Shown here one piece after another: positions 37,985 to 49,013 of a stretch of 64,000 bases of DNA. Position 1 is the stretch's first letter, and each line of letters begins with the position of its first letter. The notes under the pieces were generated by a model, which saw nothing but the letters and a program-made list of their open reading frames with translations, searched no databases and was not told the origin of the DNA. The stretch is taken from NCBI RefSeq assembly GCF_010977555.1, contig NZ_CP048815.1, positions 4,022,501 through 4,086,500 of the forward strand, written 5' to 3'. A program made the position numbers and the translations under genes. The DNA is from Caulobacter rhizosphaerae (GTDB taxonomy: Bacteria > Pseudomonadota > Alphaproteobacteria > Caulobacterales > Caulobacteraceae).

Positions 37985-39748
37985 ATGGGCTTGGCGTCTT
38001 CCTCGGCGGTTTTCGCAACGACTTTCCAGGCCTCGGCCGAGGCCGATGGAGGCGCTCGGATCGGCGCGCGCCTGGAATCGGCCCGCCAAGTGGTGGAGGC
38101 CCGCTTCCTCGAAGCCGGCGACGTCTTGTCGCGGGCCGTCGATGGGGTCGGCGCGCTGATCGCCGGCCTGGACGCGATCCGCACCAATCTCGACGCCGAG
38201 ACCGTGACGGCGACCACCGGCGAACTGGCCCAGGCCGCCGCGACGCTGAAGTCGCTGCCCGACAGCCTGGATGCCCGCCGCCAGCGCGTCGGCGAGCTGG
38301 TCAAGTTCAGCGACGGCCTGGCCGGCCGCATCGCCGAGATGCGCCAGCACCTAGCCTATCTCCGGGTCTTCGCGATCAACATCAAGATCACGTCCGGCGG
38401 CATCGCCGCGGCGGGTCCCGAGTTCGCGATCTTCGCCCAGGAGATCTACGACTGCATCGAGATGGGCGGCGCCCAGTTGGACGCCCTCAACAACGACCTG
38501 ACCGGCCTGGACCAGACCCTGCGCGGCGCCCTGGCTCACGAGCAGAACCTGGCCAGGAGCTGCGCCAACCTGCTGCCCGCGGTGCCCGACGCCCTGACGG
38601 CCAGCGCCACCGCCATCGCCGGCCATCACGGGCGGATCGCCAGCGTCGCCGTCAGCGTCGCCGTCCTGGCCCGCGACGTCCAGAAGAAGGTCGGCGGCGG
38701 CCTGGCCGCCCTGCAGATCGGCGACATCACCCGCCAGCGGATCGAACACGTCCAGGCCGGTCTGGGCTTCCTGAACGGGGCGGACGAGATCGCCACCCTC
38801 GCTCCGGAACCGCGCCAGCGCGCCCAGGCCTTCGTTCACCGCCTGCTCGGCGCCCAGTTGGCCGCCATGGCCGAGGACTTCCATCGCGAGGTCGCGCGCA
38901 TCGGACACAACGTGGTCGGCATGGCCGCCGACGCCACCGAATTGCTGCGCCTGCGCGACCTGGCTTCGGGCCAGACCGGCCAGTCCGAGACCAACTTCCT
39001 GCGCGATCTGGAAGGCAATGTCGGCCAGGCCCTGGATCTGGTCGGCGACATGACCGCCGGTGAGCGGGCCGCGGAAACGGTCAGCCGTTCGGCGGCCGTT
39101 TCGGCCCGCGAACTGACCGAACGCATCGCCGGCATCCAGAACATCCGCGCCGACGTGCAGATGATGGCGCTGAACACCACCCTCAAATGCAGCCGCATCG
39201 GCGAGACCGGCAAGCCGCTGGGCGTCATCGCCGTCGAACTGCGCCAGCACGCCATCCACCTGGAGAAGTCCGCGGCCCAGACCACCAGCTCGCTGGAAGG
39301 TCTGTTCGACGCCGCCGAGGCCCTGGGTCAGGGCGAGACCCAGGGCCTCGGCAGGGCGGCGGCCGCCGCAGCGGTGCTGAGCGGCGCGGTCGCCAGGATC
39401 GGCAAGGCCGGCGACGGCGTCGACAGCGCGCTGACCGCCGCGGCCCGCCAGGGCGCCGACGTGGTCGACATGCTGCGGCGGGCCGCCGAGCGTTTCGACT
39501 TCCACAAGCAAATCGGCTCGGTGCTCGACGACGCCGCCAACCAGCTTCTGGACATGGCGGGCGAGGACGAGATCCCCACCGACGACATCGCCCACGCCCT
39601 GCGCCCGCTGCTGGATCGCCTGGCCCGGCAGTACACCATGGCGCAGGAGCGCGAGGTCCATCGGTCGCTGACGGAGGGGCTGGCGACGGTCGAGGCGTCC
39701 GCACCGGCCGCCCCGGTGGTCGAGGATGAGGACGACGTGCTGTTCTAG
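37985..39748 (+). CDS. Soluble MCP-like chemotaxis-associated protein
   Basis: 587-aa, Ala-rich, largely helical cytoplasmic protein with no signal peptide or membrane segment. A central stretch (LAALQIGDITRQRIEHVQAG) and a later one (QMMALNTTLKCSRIGETGKP, VIAVELRQHAI) resemble the hairpin tip region of methyl-accepting proteins, where MCPs usually read [11 protein letters not shown]. It ends in an acidic tail EDEDDVLF. It is probably a coiled-coil signalling protein that interacts with CheA/CheW or a divergent receptor; it converges with the che operon. The exact role is unknown. Confidence 0.6.
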   Translation: MGLASSSAVFATTFQASAEADGGARIGARLESARQVVEARFLEAGDVLSRAVDGVGALIAGLDAIRTNLDAETVTATTGELAQAAATLKSLPDSLDARRQRVGELVKFSDGLAGRIAEMRQHLAYLRVFAINIKITSGGIAAAGPEFAIFAQEIYDCIEMGGAQLDALNNDLTGLDQTLRGALAHEQNLARSCANLLPAVPDALTASATAIAGHHGRIASVAVSVAVLARDVQKKVGGGLAALQIGDITRQRIEHVQAGLGFLNGADEIATLAPEPRQRAQAFVHRLLGAQLAAMAEDFHREVARIGHNVVGMAADATELLRLRDLASGQTGQSETNFLRDLEGNVGQALDLVGDMTAGERAAETVSRSAAVSARELTERIAGIQNIRADVQMMALNTTLKCSRIGETGKPLGVIAVELRQHAIHLEKSAAQTTSSLEGLFDAAEALGQGETQGLGRAAAAAAVLSGAVARIGKAGDGVDSALTAAARQGADVVDMLRRAAERFDFHKQIGSVLDDAANQLLDMAGEDEIPTDDIAHALRPLLDRLARQYTMAQEREVHRSLTEGLATVEASAPAAPVVEDEDDVLF

Positions 39749-39753
39749 GCCAG

Positions 39754-39778
39754 GGGCGCGGACCGCGGCCGCGCGCCC
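39754..39778. terminator. GC-rich hairpin between convergent genes
   Basis: GGGCGCG (39754-39760) pairs with CGCGCCC (39772-39778), enclosing a CCGCGG palindrome, in the 41-base gap between two convergent genes. No T-tract. Confidence 0.3.
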
Positions 39779-39789
39779 GGTCGGCCGAG

Positions 39790-40329
39790 CTAGGGCTCGT
39801 AGCGCTGCTGCTGAATGACCGCTTCGCGGCTGGCCAGGGCATGCAGATATCTGAAACGCGCCTGCGAGCCCTTCCTGTATCCGCCCAGCTCCGCCGCCTG
39901 GGCGGGGGTCAGCGCGAACCTGACATAGCCCCTTTCCGACAGGCACGCCTCGACATGGTCGACGAGGAACCGCTGCAGAGCCTTCACCTTGGGCTCAGGC
40001 CGGCTCTTCAGGCCGTTGAGCGCATAGTCGCGCGCCAGTTTTTGCGTCGGGTCTTCCCGGGTCAGGGACGGCGGCAGGGATCGTCCGATGTCGATATCGG
40101 TATCCTGGCGGTCCAGCCCCAACACCACCGCGTCGAACTCGCCACGGCCCTTCATCGAGGTTGTCGCGCCCCGCTCGCCGCACGCGATCGAGTCCTTTCG
40201 GTAGTCGTCGAACGAGACGTCGGGCTTCCCCCACGACACGACCGGTCCTGGCTTCACGCCCGCGGCGCCCGCGGAGCCGCATGAGGCGGAGGCCAAGACG
40301 ATCATCAGGCGGAGGGTCGTGTTTCGCAT
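39790..40329 (-). CDS. Hypothetical exported protein, possibly lipoprotein
   Basis: 179-aa protein starting MRNTTLRLMIVLASASCGSA, a signal peptide with a Cys that may be lipid-modified, although the residue three before it is not the usual Leu. The mature part contains DVSFDDYRKDSIACGERG and a C-terminal YVRFALTPAQAAEL. No family recognised. An upstream start to 40380 would add a basic tail before the signal peptide and is unlikely. It stands between the MCP-like gene and cheB. Confidence 0.65.
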   Translation of the reverse strand: MRNTTLRLMIVLASASCGSAGAAGVKPGPVVSWGKPDVSFDDYRKDSIACGERGATTSMKGRGEFDAVVLGLDRQDTDIDIGRSLPPSLTREDPTQKLARDYALNGLKSRPEPKVKALQRFLVDHVEACLSERGYVRFALTPAQAAELGGYRKGSQARFRYLHALASREAVIQQQRYEP

Positions 40330-40492
40330 GGCCACACGTTCACAGGAGGATGGAGGCGGGCGCGCAAAGGCCTGCCGCAAAAACCGCAGGATAAATCCTC
40401 ACAACGTACAGGTGCAATCCGCAAGGCGCGCCAACTGGACCAAGACGCTTCACGCGGGTGAGGTCCCTCGCCTATCGATCCCAGGTGCACGC

Positions 40493-41593
40493 CTACCGGC
40501 TGGCCGCGCGCAGCACCTCGCCCGCCAGGCCCTGCAGCGGAACAACGCGGTCGACGCAGCCCAGGGCGATGGCTTCCTTGGGCATGCCGAACACCACCGA
40601 GGTGGCCTCGTCCTGGGCCAGGGTGAAGGCCCCGGCCTGCTTCATCTCGGCCAGGCCGCGCGCGCCGTCGTCGCCCATGCCGGTCATGATCACGCCCACA
40701 GCGTTCGACCCGGCCGCGCGCGTCGCCGAGCGGAACAGGACGTCCACGGACGGCCGATGGCGCGACACCAGCGGACCGTCCTTGACCGAGACGTAGTAAC
40801 GGGCGCCGCTGCGCTCCAGCAGGGTGTGCCTGTTGCCCGGCGCGATCAGCACCCGGCCGCGCCGCACGGTGTCGCCGTCCTCGGCCTCCTTGACCTCGAC
40901 GGCGCACAGGCTGTCCAGCCGCCGGGCGAACGAGGCGGTGAACTTCTCGGGCATGTGCTGGACGATGACCATGCCGGGCGAGTCCGGCGGCAGGCCTTCC
41001 AGCAGGACGCGCAGCGCCTCGGTGCCGCCGGTCGAGGCCCCGACGCAGACCACGCTCTCCGTCGTGCGGGCCATGGCCCGCACCCCGGTCGGCGGCGGCA
41101 GCATGGCGTCGGCCGTCAGCTTCTTCTCCGGCTCGTGGCCCGGCCGGGTGAACTGCGGAACCAGGCGCTTGACGCCGGCCAGCCTGGCGCCGGCCGCGGC
41201 CTTGACCGCGTCGCAGATGCGGATCTTCGATTCCAGCAGATGGTCGGCGACCCCGACCTTGGGCTTCAAGATGATGTCGACCGCCCCCGCTTCCAGCGCC
41301 TGCAGCAGGGTCTCCGAGCCCGCCTCGGTCAGGGACGAGCACATCACCACCGGGATCGGCTTCTGGGCCATCAGCTTGCGCAGGAAGGTGATGCCGTCCA
41401 TGCGCGGCATCTCGACGTCCAGGGTGATGACGTCGGGGATCTCCTCGGCGATGCGCTTGGCGGCCACGAAGGGATCGGACGCGACGCCCAGCACCTCGAT
41501 CTGCGGATCGGATTCCAGGATCGAGGTCAGGGTCTGACGCACCGTGGCCGAGTCGTCGATGATCAGGACACGGATCTTGCGGACCACGGACAT
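40493..41593 (-). CDS. cheB: Chemotaxis protein-glutamate methylesterase CheB
   Basis: 366-aa cytosolic enzyme that demethylates receptors when phosphorylated by CheA. The N-terminal REC domain has acidic residues IIDDSA and phospho-Asp in [13 protein letters not shown]. The C-terminal methylesterase (about 175-365) has the Ser-His-Asp triad: [18 protein letters not shown] and [11 protein letters not shown]. It is the last gene of the minus-strand che operon, three bases after cheR. Confidence 0.96.
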   Translation of the reverse strand: MSVVRKIRVLIIDDSATVRQTLTSILESDPQIEVLGVASDPFVAAKRIAEEIPDVITLDVEMPRMDGITFLRKLMAQKPIPVVMCSSLTEAGSETLLQALEAGAVDIILKPKVGVADHLLESKIRICDAVKAAAGARLAGVKRLVPQFTRPGHEPEKKLTADAMLPPPTGVRAMARTTESVVCVGASTGGTEALRVLLEGLPPDSPGMVIVQHMPEKFTASFARRLDSLCAVEVKEAEDGDTVRRGRVLIAPGNRHTLLERSGARYYVSVKDGPLVSRHRPSVDVLFRSATRAAGSNAVGVIMTGMGDDGARGLAEMKQAGAFTLAQDEATSVVFGMPKEAIALGCVDRVVPLQGLAGEVLRAASR

Positions 41594-41596
41594 GAG

Positions 41597-42457
41597 CTAT
41601 CGCTTCTGGAAGACCGTATTGGCGATCTGGACAACGGGCAGGTCGATGCCGACGATCGACTCCGAATGGCCCAGGAACAGATACCCGCCAGGCGCCAGAT
41701 GGTTGCACAGCCGGCTCAGCACCTTGGCCTGGGTGGCCTTGTCGAAATAGATCAGGATGTTGCGGCAGAAGATGATGTCGAGGCCGGTCTCGATCGGATA
41801 GGCCTCGTCCATCAGGTTCAGGCGACCGAAGGCCAACTTGGACCGCAGGTGCGGCTTGATCCGCACCTCGTTGCGCGACGCATCGCGGGCCCGCATCAGG
41901 TAGCGCTGGCGGCGGGCCATCGAGACCGGCTCGATCATCTGCTCGGAAAAGCGACCGGCGATCGCCTGGCCCAGCACCTCGGTGCAGATGTCGGTGCAAA
42001 GGATCGAATAGTCCATCCCCCGCTGCTTTTGGCAGAACTCGTCCAGGATCATGGCCAGGGTGTAGGGCTCGGCGCCGGTCGAGCAGGCCGAACTCCAGAT
42101 CTTGATCTCCGTCTTGCCCTTGGCGGCCAGGGCGGGCAGCCCCTTGGCCACCAGGAAGTCGAAGTGGGCGGGCTCCCGGAAGAACTCGGTCTTGTTGGTG
42201 GTCACCGCGTCGATCAGGTGGATGACCTCGGCCTCCATTCCGTTCTCGTCGAACAGGTAGCGGCAGTAGGCGTTGACGTCGTCGATCCGCGTGGCGCGCA
42301 TCCGGCGCCGCAGGCGGCCTTCCAGCATGGTGCGCTTGTTGGCCGGCATCTTGATGCCGCTGTAGTCGTGGATGAACGTCGCCAGGCGCTGGAAATTGCG
42401 GGCGCTCAGCTGTTCGATCTCCGGGGCTTGCAGCACGGCGGCGGCTTGTCTCGACAC
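41597..42457 (-). CDS. cheR: Chemotaxis protein methyltransferase CheR
   Basis: 286-aa SAM-dependent methyltransferase acting on receptor glutamates. The N-terminal helical domain (FIHDYSGIKMPANKRTMLEG) is followed by the catalytic domain with TNKTEFFREPAHF, IWSSACSTGAEPYTLAM and DIIFCRNILIYF. The GTG at 42457 is chosen because ACGGAG lies upstream and the protein has normal CheR length; longer reading would overlap cheW. It sits between cheW and cheB. Confidence 0.95.
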   Translation of the reverse strand: MSRQAAAVLQAPEIEQLSARNFQRLATFIHDYSGIKMPANKRTMLEGRLRRRMRATRIDDVNAYCRYLFDENGMEAEVIHLIDAVTTNKTEFFREPAHFDFLVAKGLPALAAKGKTEIKIWSSACSTGAEPYTLAMILDEFCQKQRGMDYSILCTDICTEVLGQAIAGRFSEQMIEPVSMARRQRYLMRARDASRNEVRIKPHLRSKLAFGRLNLMDEAYPIETGLDIIFCRNILIYFDKATQAKVLSRLCNHLAPGGYLFLGHSESIVGIDLPVVQIANTVFQKR

Positions 42458-42525
42458 GGGCGTCTCCGTTCGCGGCGCGCGCGCCGCTGGTGTTCGGGCG
42501 GCGGCTTGGGCCACCGGGCGCAATC

Positions 42526-43014
42526 CTAGGCGGCCTGGCTGAGGGCGGCCGCGTCCTGGCTGGTCAGCAGGCGCCCCAGGTCGAAGATCACCACGAAGCC
42601 GCTGCCGCCGGACCCGGTCTCGCGACGCACCACGCCCTGGATATAGTCCGAGCGCCACGGCACGCCGATATCCGGCGCGCCTTCAATCTGGCTCTCCGAA
42701 AAGGCGACGACCTCGATCACCCGGTCGGCGACCAGGCCCAGCGACAGCACACGGTCGTCGACCGGCACGTCCAGCACCAGGATGCGGGTGGCGCCGGTCG
42801 GCTCGACGCAGGGCAAGCCCAGCTTCAGGCGCAGGTCGAGGGTTGGAGTGCCGCGCCCCCGCACGTCGGTCAGGCCCATCAGGTAATCGGGCCCCTCAGG
42901 GATCGCGAACGGCGGCTGGTAGTCCAGGATTTCGCGTACGTGACTCACCGACACCGCGAAGACTTCGGCGCCCAGGCCCAGCGTGACGAACTGACGATCG
43001 GCGGGACCGGCCAT
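42526..43014 (-). CDS. cheW: Chemotaxis adaptor CheW
   Basis: 162-aa adaptor linking receptors to CheA. It has the CheW beta-barrel signatures: FVTLGLGAEVFAVSVSHVRE, YLMGLTDVRGRGTPTLDLRL, and IGVPWRSDYIQGVV near the end. The ATG shares one base with the stop of the upstream mcp (TGATG), indicating coupling. It is the second cheW in the operon. Confidence 0.94.
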   Translation of the reverse strand: MAGPADRQFVTLGLGAEVFAVSVSHVREILDYQPPFAIPEGPDYLMGLTDVRGRGTPTLDLRLKLGLPCVEPTGATRILVLDVPVDDRVLSLGLVADRVIEVVAFSESQIEGAPDIGVPWRSDYIQGVVRRETGSGGSGFVVIFDLGRLLTSQDAAALSQAA

Positions 43015-44699
43015 CAGGCGTATTCCCGGAAGTCGGCGTCGTCGGCGTCGGGACCGCCGCTGGTCAGGTCGAGGGCGAAGCCGCCGGCCCGCGCCTGCTG
43101 GGCGGCGACCGTCTGGCGCGGCGTCGAAACAGCGGGCTTGCGAGCCGCGGACGTCGCGGGGCGCTTGACGGCGGAACGGGCGGTCGGACGACGCGTCGCG
43201 GCGCCGCCGGCGCTGGTGCGGAAATAGGCGATCGAGGCCTGCAGCTCCTCGGCCTGGGCGGCCAGCTCCTCGGAGGTGGCCGACATCTGCTCGGACGCGC
43301 TGGCGTTCTGCTGGGTCACCTTGTCCAGCTGCTGGATGGCCTCGTTGATCTGCGAGGCGCCGATGTCCTGTTCGCGGCAGGCGGCGCTGATCTCGGAAAC
43401 CAGTTCGGCGGTCTTGCGGATGTTGGGCACCAGGGTCGTCAGCATCTCGCCCGCCGACTGGGCGGCTTTCACCGTGTCAGAAGACACCGCGCCGATCTCG
43501 GTGGCGGCGGTCTGCGAGCGCTCGGCCAGCTTGCGCACTTCCGAAGCCACCACGGCGAAGCCGCGGCCATGTTCGCCGGCCCGGGCGGCTTCCACCGCCG
43601 CGTTCAGGGCCAGCAGGTCGGTCTGGCGGGCGATCTCCTGCACGATGGTGATCTTTTCGGCGATCGTGCGCATGGCCTCGACGGCCCGGCTGACCGCCTC
43701 GCCGCTGACTTCCGCGTCCTTGGCCGACTGGCGGGCGATCTTCTCGGTCTGGGCGGCGTTGTCGGCGTTCTGCTTGATGTTGGACGCCATCTCCTCCATC
43801 GAGGCCGAGGCCTCCTCGGCCGACGAGGCCTGCTCGGTGGCGCCTTGCGACACCTGCTCCGAGGCCGCCGACAGCTCCTGGCTGCCGGCCGAGACGTTTT
43901 CCGAGGCCGAGATCGCGTCGGAGACCACGCCGCGCAAGCGTTCGATCATGACGTTCACATGGCCCAGCAGATCGCCGATCTCGTCCTTGGTGGTGATGTC
44001 GACGGTCTTGGTCAGGTCGCCGTCAGCCACCGCGCGCACCGCTTCCGAGGCCCGGTTAAGGCCCTTGCCGACCGCCATCGAAATGTAGAGCGCCGCGCCG
44101 GCCGCGATCAGCAGCGAGACCACCGTCAGGGCGACCAGACTGTTGCGCACCGAGGCGAAGTCCTCGTCGGCCTTGTCGGTGGCCGCCCGCAGCTGGGCTT
44201 GGGAGAGTTCGACCAGTTCCTGCACCTGGTCCGCGGCTTCGGTGACCGCCTTGCGCCCGTCGCCCATCGAAACGGCGGCGGCCGCCGCGTCGTTGTCGGC
44301 GAGGGCCAGGGCGTAGACGCGGTCGTGGGCGGTGATCAGTCGCTCCCAGGCGTCGCCCAGCGCCTGCCACTTCGGCCTGCCCTCGGCGGTCGCCAGGCCC
44401 TCGGCCTTGGTCAGCAGGGCTTCGAAGGCGCGCTTCTCTTTCTCGATCGAGGCCTCGAAGATCTTCACCTCTTCGGGGCTGTCGACCAGGACCATGTTCT
44501 TTTCGGTCCGCACCACATTGAGCATGTGGATGTTCAACTGCTGGGCGGCCTGCAGGCGCACGGCGGGCCCGTCGACCATCGCGTTCATGTCGCGATTGGT
44601 GGTCGACAGGCTGTTGATCCCGAACAGGGTCGCGGCCAGCAGCAGGGCGATGATCAGGCCAAAGGCGAGGCCGAGCTGCAATTTGATCGTAAAGCGCAT
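43014..44699 (-). CDS. Methyl-accepting chemotaxis protein (HAMP-MA)
   Basis: 561-aa inner-membrane receptor. TM1 at about 8-30, a four-helix-bundle periplasmic sensor to about 185, TM2 at about 188-210, a HAMP domain (about 211-262) and a long signalling domain with [20 protein letters not shown] at the tip. It ends DFREYA. The sensor resembles 4HB_MCP domains; the ligand is unknown. A 324-base block in its signalling domain is identical to the next mcp gene. Cotranscribed with cheA and others. Confidence 0.95.
   Translation of the reverse strand: MRFTIKLQLGLAFGLIIALLLAATLFGINSLSTTNRDMNAMVDGPAVRLQAAQQLNIHMLNVVRTEKNMVLVDSPEEVKIFEASIEKEKRAFEALLTKAEGLATAEGRPKWQALGDAWERLITAHDRVYALALADNDAAAAAVSMGDGRKAVTEAADQVQELVELSQAQLRAATDKADEDFASVRNSLVALTVVSLLIAAGAALYISMAVGKGLNRASEAVRAVADGDLTKTVDITTKDEIGDLLGHVNVMIERLRGVVSDAISASENVSAGSQELSAASEQVSQGATEQASSAEEASASMEEMASNIKQNADNAAQTEKIARQSAKDAEVSGEAVSRAVEAMRTIAEKITIVQEIARQTDLLALNAAVEAARAGEHGRGFAVVASEVRKLAERSQTAATEIGAVSSDTVKAAQSAGEMLTTLVPNIRKTAELVSEISAACREQDIGASQINEAIQQLDKVTQQNASASEQMSATSEELAAQAEELQASIAYFRTSAGGAATRRPTARSAVKRPATSAARKPAVSTPRQTVAAQQARAGGFALDLTSGGPDADDADFREYA
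43221..43544. repeat. 324-base identical repeat, copy 1 (in mcp at 43014)
   Basis: Identical base for base to 44915-45238, direct orientation, offset 1694. It encodes part of the MCP signalling domain. Similarity continues beyond the first mismatch at 43545 with scattered third-position changes. Confidence 0.9.
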
Positions 44700-44719
44700 G
44701 GTCTTGTCCTTGGGACGGA

Positions 44720-46513
44720 TCAGTATTCGGTGAAGTCGCGGTCGTCGGAGTCGGGGCCGCCCTGGCTCAGGTCGAGGGCGAACCCGTGGGCGCGGGCCTG
44801 CTGCACCGCGACGGCGCGGGCCGGGGCCTTGCGCGGCGCGGTCTTGCCGCCGCGGGCCGGCAGGCGCACGACCGGCGCCGGCTTGCGCTGTGCCTGGGCG
44901 ACGTTCGACAAACGGAAATAGGCGATCGAGGCCTGCAGCTCCTCGGCCTGGGCGGCCAGCTCCTCGGAGGTGGCCGACATCTGCTCGGACGCGCTGGCGT
45001 TCTGCTGGGTCACCTTGTCCAGCTGCTGGATGGCCTCGTTGATCTGCGAGGCGCCGATGTCCTGTTCGCGGCAGGCGGCGCTGATCTCGGAAACCAGTTC
45101 GGCGGTCTTGCGGATGTTGGGCACCAGGGTCGTCAGCATCTCGCCCGCCGACTGGGCGGCTTTCACCGTGTCAGAAGACACCGCGCCGATCTCGGTGGCG
45201 GCGGTCTGCGAGCGCTCGGCCAGCTTGCGCACTTCCGAGGCCACCACGGCGAACCCGCGGCCATGCTCGCCGGCCCGGGCGGCTTCCACCGCCGCATTCA
45301 GGGCCAGCAGGTCGGTCTGGCGGGCGATCTCCTGCACGATGGCGATCTTCTCGGCGATCGTCCGCATGGCCTCGACGGCGCGATTGACGGCTTCGCCCGA
45401 CACCTCGGCGTCCTGGGCCGACTGGCGGGCGATCTTCTCGGTCTGGGCGGCGTTGTCGGCGTTCTGCTTGATGTTGGCGGCCATCTCTTCCATCGAGGCC
45501 GAGGCCTCCTCGGCCGACGAGGCCTGCTCGGTGGCGCCTTGCGACACCTGCTCCGAGGCCGCCGACAGCTCCTGGCTGCCCGCCGAGACATTGTCCGAGG
45601 CCGAGATGGCGTCGGAAACCACGCCGCGCAGACGCTCGACCATCCGCTGCAAAGCAACACCCAGGATGTCCTTGTCGGACAGCGGCTTGGTCTCGACCGT
45701 CAGGTCGCCGTCGGCCACCTTGTCAGCGATGGCGGCGGTGGCCCGCAGGTTCTCGGTCATTCGGTTGACGGTCTCGACCAGGTCCTTGATCTCGTCGTTG
45801 GTCGTCACCTGGACCTTCTGGTCCAGGTCGCCCAGCGCCACGGCGTCGGCCAGGGCCGCGATCTTCGACAGGCCCCGGCTGATCGACAGGGCGATCCAGG
45901 CCGCCGCCGCGACCGCGATCAGCAGCGAGACGGCCACCAGGCCGATCATCAGGTTGCGAGCGTTGACATAGGCCGCGTCGGCCTTTTCCTCGGTCGTCTT
46001 CAAGAGCCCCTGATTGAGCACGACCAAGCCGTCAACCTTTTCGGTGACGCTGTTGGTGATCGTCCGATGCGAGGTCTGCATCCGGCGGATCGCGTCGGCG
46101 CGCTGGTGGGCGAGGATCTCGCGGCGCATCGCCGTGTCCGAAGCGGCATAGACCTCCCAGTCGGCCTGGAGCGCCGTCCACTTGGCCTTCGCCTCGGGGT
46201 TGGTCGCCGCGGAAACCCCGGCGGCCACCAGTTCCTGGACGGCCTGCCGCTGGGTCTCGGCCTTGGCGTTCTGGCCCTCAACCTCCTCATCGTCGTCGGC
46301 CAGCGCCATGTTCTTCTCGGCGCGGCTGATCTGCAGGAGGTCGATGCTCAGCGACTGGGCGCGCTGCAGCTGGGCCATGGGCCCGGCGATCATGGCGCTC
46401 TGGGCGGTGTTCAGCTTGTTCAGCTCGCTGACCCCGAGCAGGGCCGCGCCCGTCATCAGGACGATCAGCAGTCCGAACGCCGAGATCAGCTTGGCTTTGA
46501 TGGTGAAACGCAC
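44720..46513 (-). CDS. Methyl-accepting chemotaxis protein (tandem HAMP-MA)
   Basis: 597-aa inner-membrane receptor. TM1 at about 8-30, a periplasmic helical sensor to about 190, TM2 at about 195-215, then two HAMP-like units in a row ([14 protein letters not shown] and [15 protein letters not shown]) and the signalling domain. It ends DFTEY. The GTG at 46513 is chosen over TTG 46534 because AGGGG precedes it and the upstream TTG would overlap the cheW stop. Ligand unknown. Confidence 0.93.
   Translation of the reverse strand: MRFTIKAKLISAFGLLIVLMTGAALLGVSELNKLNTAQSAMIAGPMAQLQRAQSLSIDLLQISRAEKNMALADDDEEVEGQNAKAETQRQAVQELVAAGVSAATNPEAKAKWTALQADWEVYAASDTAMRREILAHQRADAIRRMQTSHRTITNSVTEKVDGLVVLNQGLLKTTEEKADAAYVNARNLMIGLVAVSLLIAVAAAAWIALSISRGLSKIAALADAVALGDLDQKVQVTTNDEIKDLVETVNRMTENLRATAAIADKVADGDLTVETKPLSDKDILGVALQRMVERLRGVVSDAISASDNVSAGSQELSAASEQVSQGATEQASSAEEASASMEEMAANIKQNADNAAQTEKIARQSAQDAEVSGEAVNRAVEAMRTIAEKIAIVQEIARQTDLLALNAAVEAARAGEHGRGFAVVASEVRKLAERSQTAATEIGAVSSDTVKAAQSAGEMLTTLVPNIRKTAELVSEISAACREQDIGASQINEAIQQLDKVTQQNASASEQMSATSEELAAQAEELQASIAYFRLSNVAQAQRKPAPVVRLPARGGKTAPRKAPARAVAVQQARAHGFALDLSQGGPDSDDRDFTEY
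44915..45238. repeat. 324-base identical repeat, copy 2 (in mcp at 44720)
   Basis: Same sequence as 43221-43544. The first mismatch follows at 45239. Points to recent duplication or gene conversion between the neighbouring mcp genes. Confidence 0.9.
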
Positions 46514-46530
46514 TGGAAGCCCCTGTTCGC

Positions 46531-47031
46531 TCAAGACTGCATGGTGTGAAGGGTCGTCACCGACGCGCCGGATCGGCCACGCGCGGCAAAAATCTGCTCG
46601 AGGTCGGGAATGACGATCACATCGCCGTCGCGCCGCGCCAGCAGGCGGATGAAGTCGGATCGCCAGCGAAGGCCGACGCGCGGAACCTCTTCGGTGACGG
46701 CGCGGTCGATCGTGGTCACCTCGTGAACCTTGTCGGCCCGCAGACCGATCAGGGCCGGCTCGCCGTCCAGTTCGTGTTCGATGACCACGATCCGGCTGTC
46801 GATCGTGGGTTCGGCCGCGTCCATGTCGAAGGCCAGGCGCAGGTCGACCAGCGGGATCACCCGGCCGCGGAAGTTGATGACGGCGCCGACGAACGGCGGC
46901 GCCCCCGGCACGCCGGTCTCGGGCAACAGGTCCAAGACTTCCCGGACCAGGCTGGCCTCGAGGGCGAAGGTTTCGCCGCGCAGGTCGAAGGTCAGGGCCT
47001 CGATGGCTTGGGTCGGCGGTTCGGCGGTCAT
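46531..47031 (-). CDS. cheW: Chemotaxis adaptor CheW (first in operon)
   Basis: 166-aa Che[21 protein letters not shown] at the start, [20 protein letters not shown] in the core, and [20 protein letters not shown] near the end. It couples receptors to CheA. The ATG at 47031 has AAGGG seven bases upstream; an alternative ATG at 47046 overlaps the cheA stop (TGATG). It is clearly distinct from the second cheW at 42526, so each may serve a different receptor. Confidence 0.93.
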   Translation of the reverse strand: MTAEPPTQAIEALTFDLRGETFALEASLVREVLDLLPETGVPGAPPFVGAVINFRGRVIPLVDLRLAFDMDAAEPTIDSRIVVIEHELDGEPALIGLRADKVHEVTTIDRAVTEEVPRVGLRWRSDFIRLLARRDGDVIVIPDLEQIFAARGRSGASVTTLHTMQS

Positions 47032-47045
47032 GTCCGGGCCCTTCA

Positions 47046-49013
47046 TCAGCTGGCGGCGCGCAGCGGCGCGTCCTGGCCCTGGCCGGCGGCCACCAGGTGG
47101 GCGATATCGAGGATCAGGGCGACGCCGCCGTCGCCCAGGATGGTCGCCCCCGAGAAGGCCCCGACCTCGGCATGGAAGGCCGACAGGGCCTTGATGACGG
47201 TCTGGTGGTCGCCGAGAATCTGGTCGACGACCAGGCCAACGCGGTCCTGTCCCGTGGAGACCACGACGATCTTCTGGTGGGGATCCGGCTCCAGGCCGGT
47301 GGCGAACATCTGGCGCAGGCGGATGAACGGCACCAGCTGATCGCGCAGGGTGATCAGGTTGCGGCCGGTGGAGCGGACATCCTGCTCGACCGACAGCTCC
47401 ACGCACTCCTCGACCGAGGCCAGCGGAATGACGTAGCGACCCGTCCCGACCCGCACCAGCAGGCCGTCGATGATCGCCAGGGTCAGCGGAATGCGCAGCG
47501 AAACCACCGAGCCCTGTCCCGGCGTGCTGGTCAGGTCGATCGAGCCGCGCAGGCCCTCGATCGTGCGCTTGACCACGTCCATGCCGACGCCGCGCCCCGA
47601 CAGGTTGGTGATCGCCGCCGCGGTCGAGAAGCCCGGCGCGAAGATCAGTTGCAGCAGCTCGTTGTCGCTCAGCACCTGGCCGGGCTGGATCAGGCCGTTC
47701 TCCTCGGCCTTGGCGCGAACCCGGGCGCGATCGACGCCGCGGCCGTCGTCGGTGATGGTGATCACCACCTCGGCGCCGGACTGGCGGGCGGCCAGCACGA
47801 CCTGGCCCGACTCCGGCTTGCCGGCGGCCAGGCGCTGTTCGGGGGTCTCCAGGCCGTGATCGGCGGCGTTGCGGATCAGGTGGATCAGCGGATCGGCCAG
47901 ACGCTCGATCACCGTCTTGTCCAGCTCGGTGGCCTCGCCCTCGGTGGACAGCTCGATGGCCTTGCCGGTGTCGCGGGCCAGATCGTGGATCAGACGGCGG
48001 AAGCGGCCGAACAGCTGGGCGATCGGCACCATGCGCACGACCATCATGGTGTCGCGCATCTCCGAAGCCAGGCGCTCGATCTCCTCGGCCACGGCGCGCA
48101 GGGCGATGTCGCTGCTGGAGGCCGCCAGTTGCTTGAGACGGGACTGGGCGATGACGAGCTCGCCCACCCGGTCCATCATCTCGTCCAGGCGTTCGGCGGG
48201 GACGCGCACGGTGTCGCCGCCGACCTTGGTCCCCCGGGCTTCGTTGGGGACCTCCGCCTGCGTCGCGACGGCCTGCGGCGCGCCAGGAACCTCGGCGACG
48301 TCCGCGACGGTTTCGGGCTCGGCCGCGGCGGCGTTCATGTCCTGGATGTCCAGGGTCATGTCGTCGATCACGAAGATGAAGACGTCCTCGATGGCGTCGC
48401 GGCCGTGCTTGGTGACCAGGGTCACGTCCCAGGCCAGGTGGCATTCGGTCGGGACCAGCACGTCGAAGTCGGGCGTCGCGTCGGTGATGGCGACCACCGT
48501 GCAGTCGCCCAGCTCACGCAGCTCGTCCAGCAAGGGCAGCGGCCGGGTTCCGTTGAGCAGCGCATCGGCCGGCAGGCTGAAGCGGACCCGCCAACGGTTC
48601 AGGCCGGGTTCCGAAACGATCTCGGCGGACGCCGGGCGCCCGGCGGCCTCGACCACGCGATGCAGATCGGCCAGCAGCAAGTCGCCGTCCGCCTCGGACG
48701 CAGGGCGGCCCTCGGCCAGGGCCCGCATGTGGTCCTGGGCGGCGAGGACCGCGCCGACCAGTTCGGGCGTGGCCGCAACCTCGCCCTTGCGGACGCGGTC
48801 GAAGGCGGTTTCGCAGTGATGGGTGAAGGCGGCCAGGGCGTCGAAGCCGAACATGGCCCCCGAGCCCTTCAGGGTGTGGAGGCCGCGGAACACCGCGTCC
48901 ACCAGATCGCGATCCCCCGGACGATGCGCCAGGTCGAGCAGCCCCTGCTCGATCTCCTCCAGCAGGTCTTGGGCTTCCTGGCGGAAGGTCTCGACGGGAT
49001 CGAGGCCGCTCAC
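47046..49013 (-). CDS. cheA: Chemotaxis histidine kinase CheA
   Basis: 655-aa kinase at the centre of chemotactic signalling. P1 domain with phospho-His46 in [13 protein letters not shown], a P2-like linker domain (about 145-235), dimerisation P3 ([19 protein letters not shown]), the ATPase domain with [20 protein letters not shown] and [12 protein letters not shown], and a C-terminal CheW-like P5. The GTG at 49013 overlaps the cheY stop (GTGA). A longer frame to 49496 merely overlaps cheY and is not used. Confidence 0.96.
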   Translation of the reverse strand: MSGLDPVETFRQEAQDLLEEIEQGLLDLAHRPGDRDLVDAVFRGLHTLKGSGAMFGFDALAAFTHHCETAFDRVRKGEVAATPELVGAVLAAQDHMRALAEGRPASEADGDLLLADLHRVVEAAGRPASAEIVSEPGLNRWRVRFSLPADALLNGTRPLPLLDELRELGDCTVVAITDATPDFDVLVPTECHLAWDVTLVTKHGRDAIEDVFIFVIDDMTLDIQDMNAAAAEPETVADVAEVPGAPQAVATQAEVPNEARGTKVGGDTVRVPAERLDEMMDRVGELVIAQSRLKQLAASSSDIALRAVAEEIERLASEMRDTMMVVRMVPIAQLFGRFRRLIHDLARDTGKAIELSTEGEATELDKTVIERLADPLIHLIRNAADHGLETPEQRLAAGKPESGQVVLAARQSGAEVVITITDDGRGVDRARVRAKAEENGLIQPGQVLSDNELLQLIFAPGFSTAAAITNLSGRGVGMDVVKRTIEGLRGSIDLTSTPGQGSVVSLRIPLTLAIIDGLLVRVGTGRYVIPLASVEECVELSVEQDVRSTGRNLITLRDQLVPFIRLRQMFATGLEPDPHQKIVVVSTGQDRVGLVVDQILGDHQTVIKALSAFHAEVGAFSGATILGDGGVALILDIAHLVAAGQGQDAPLRAAS

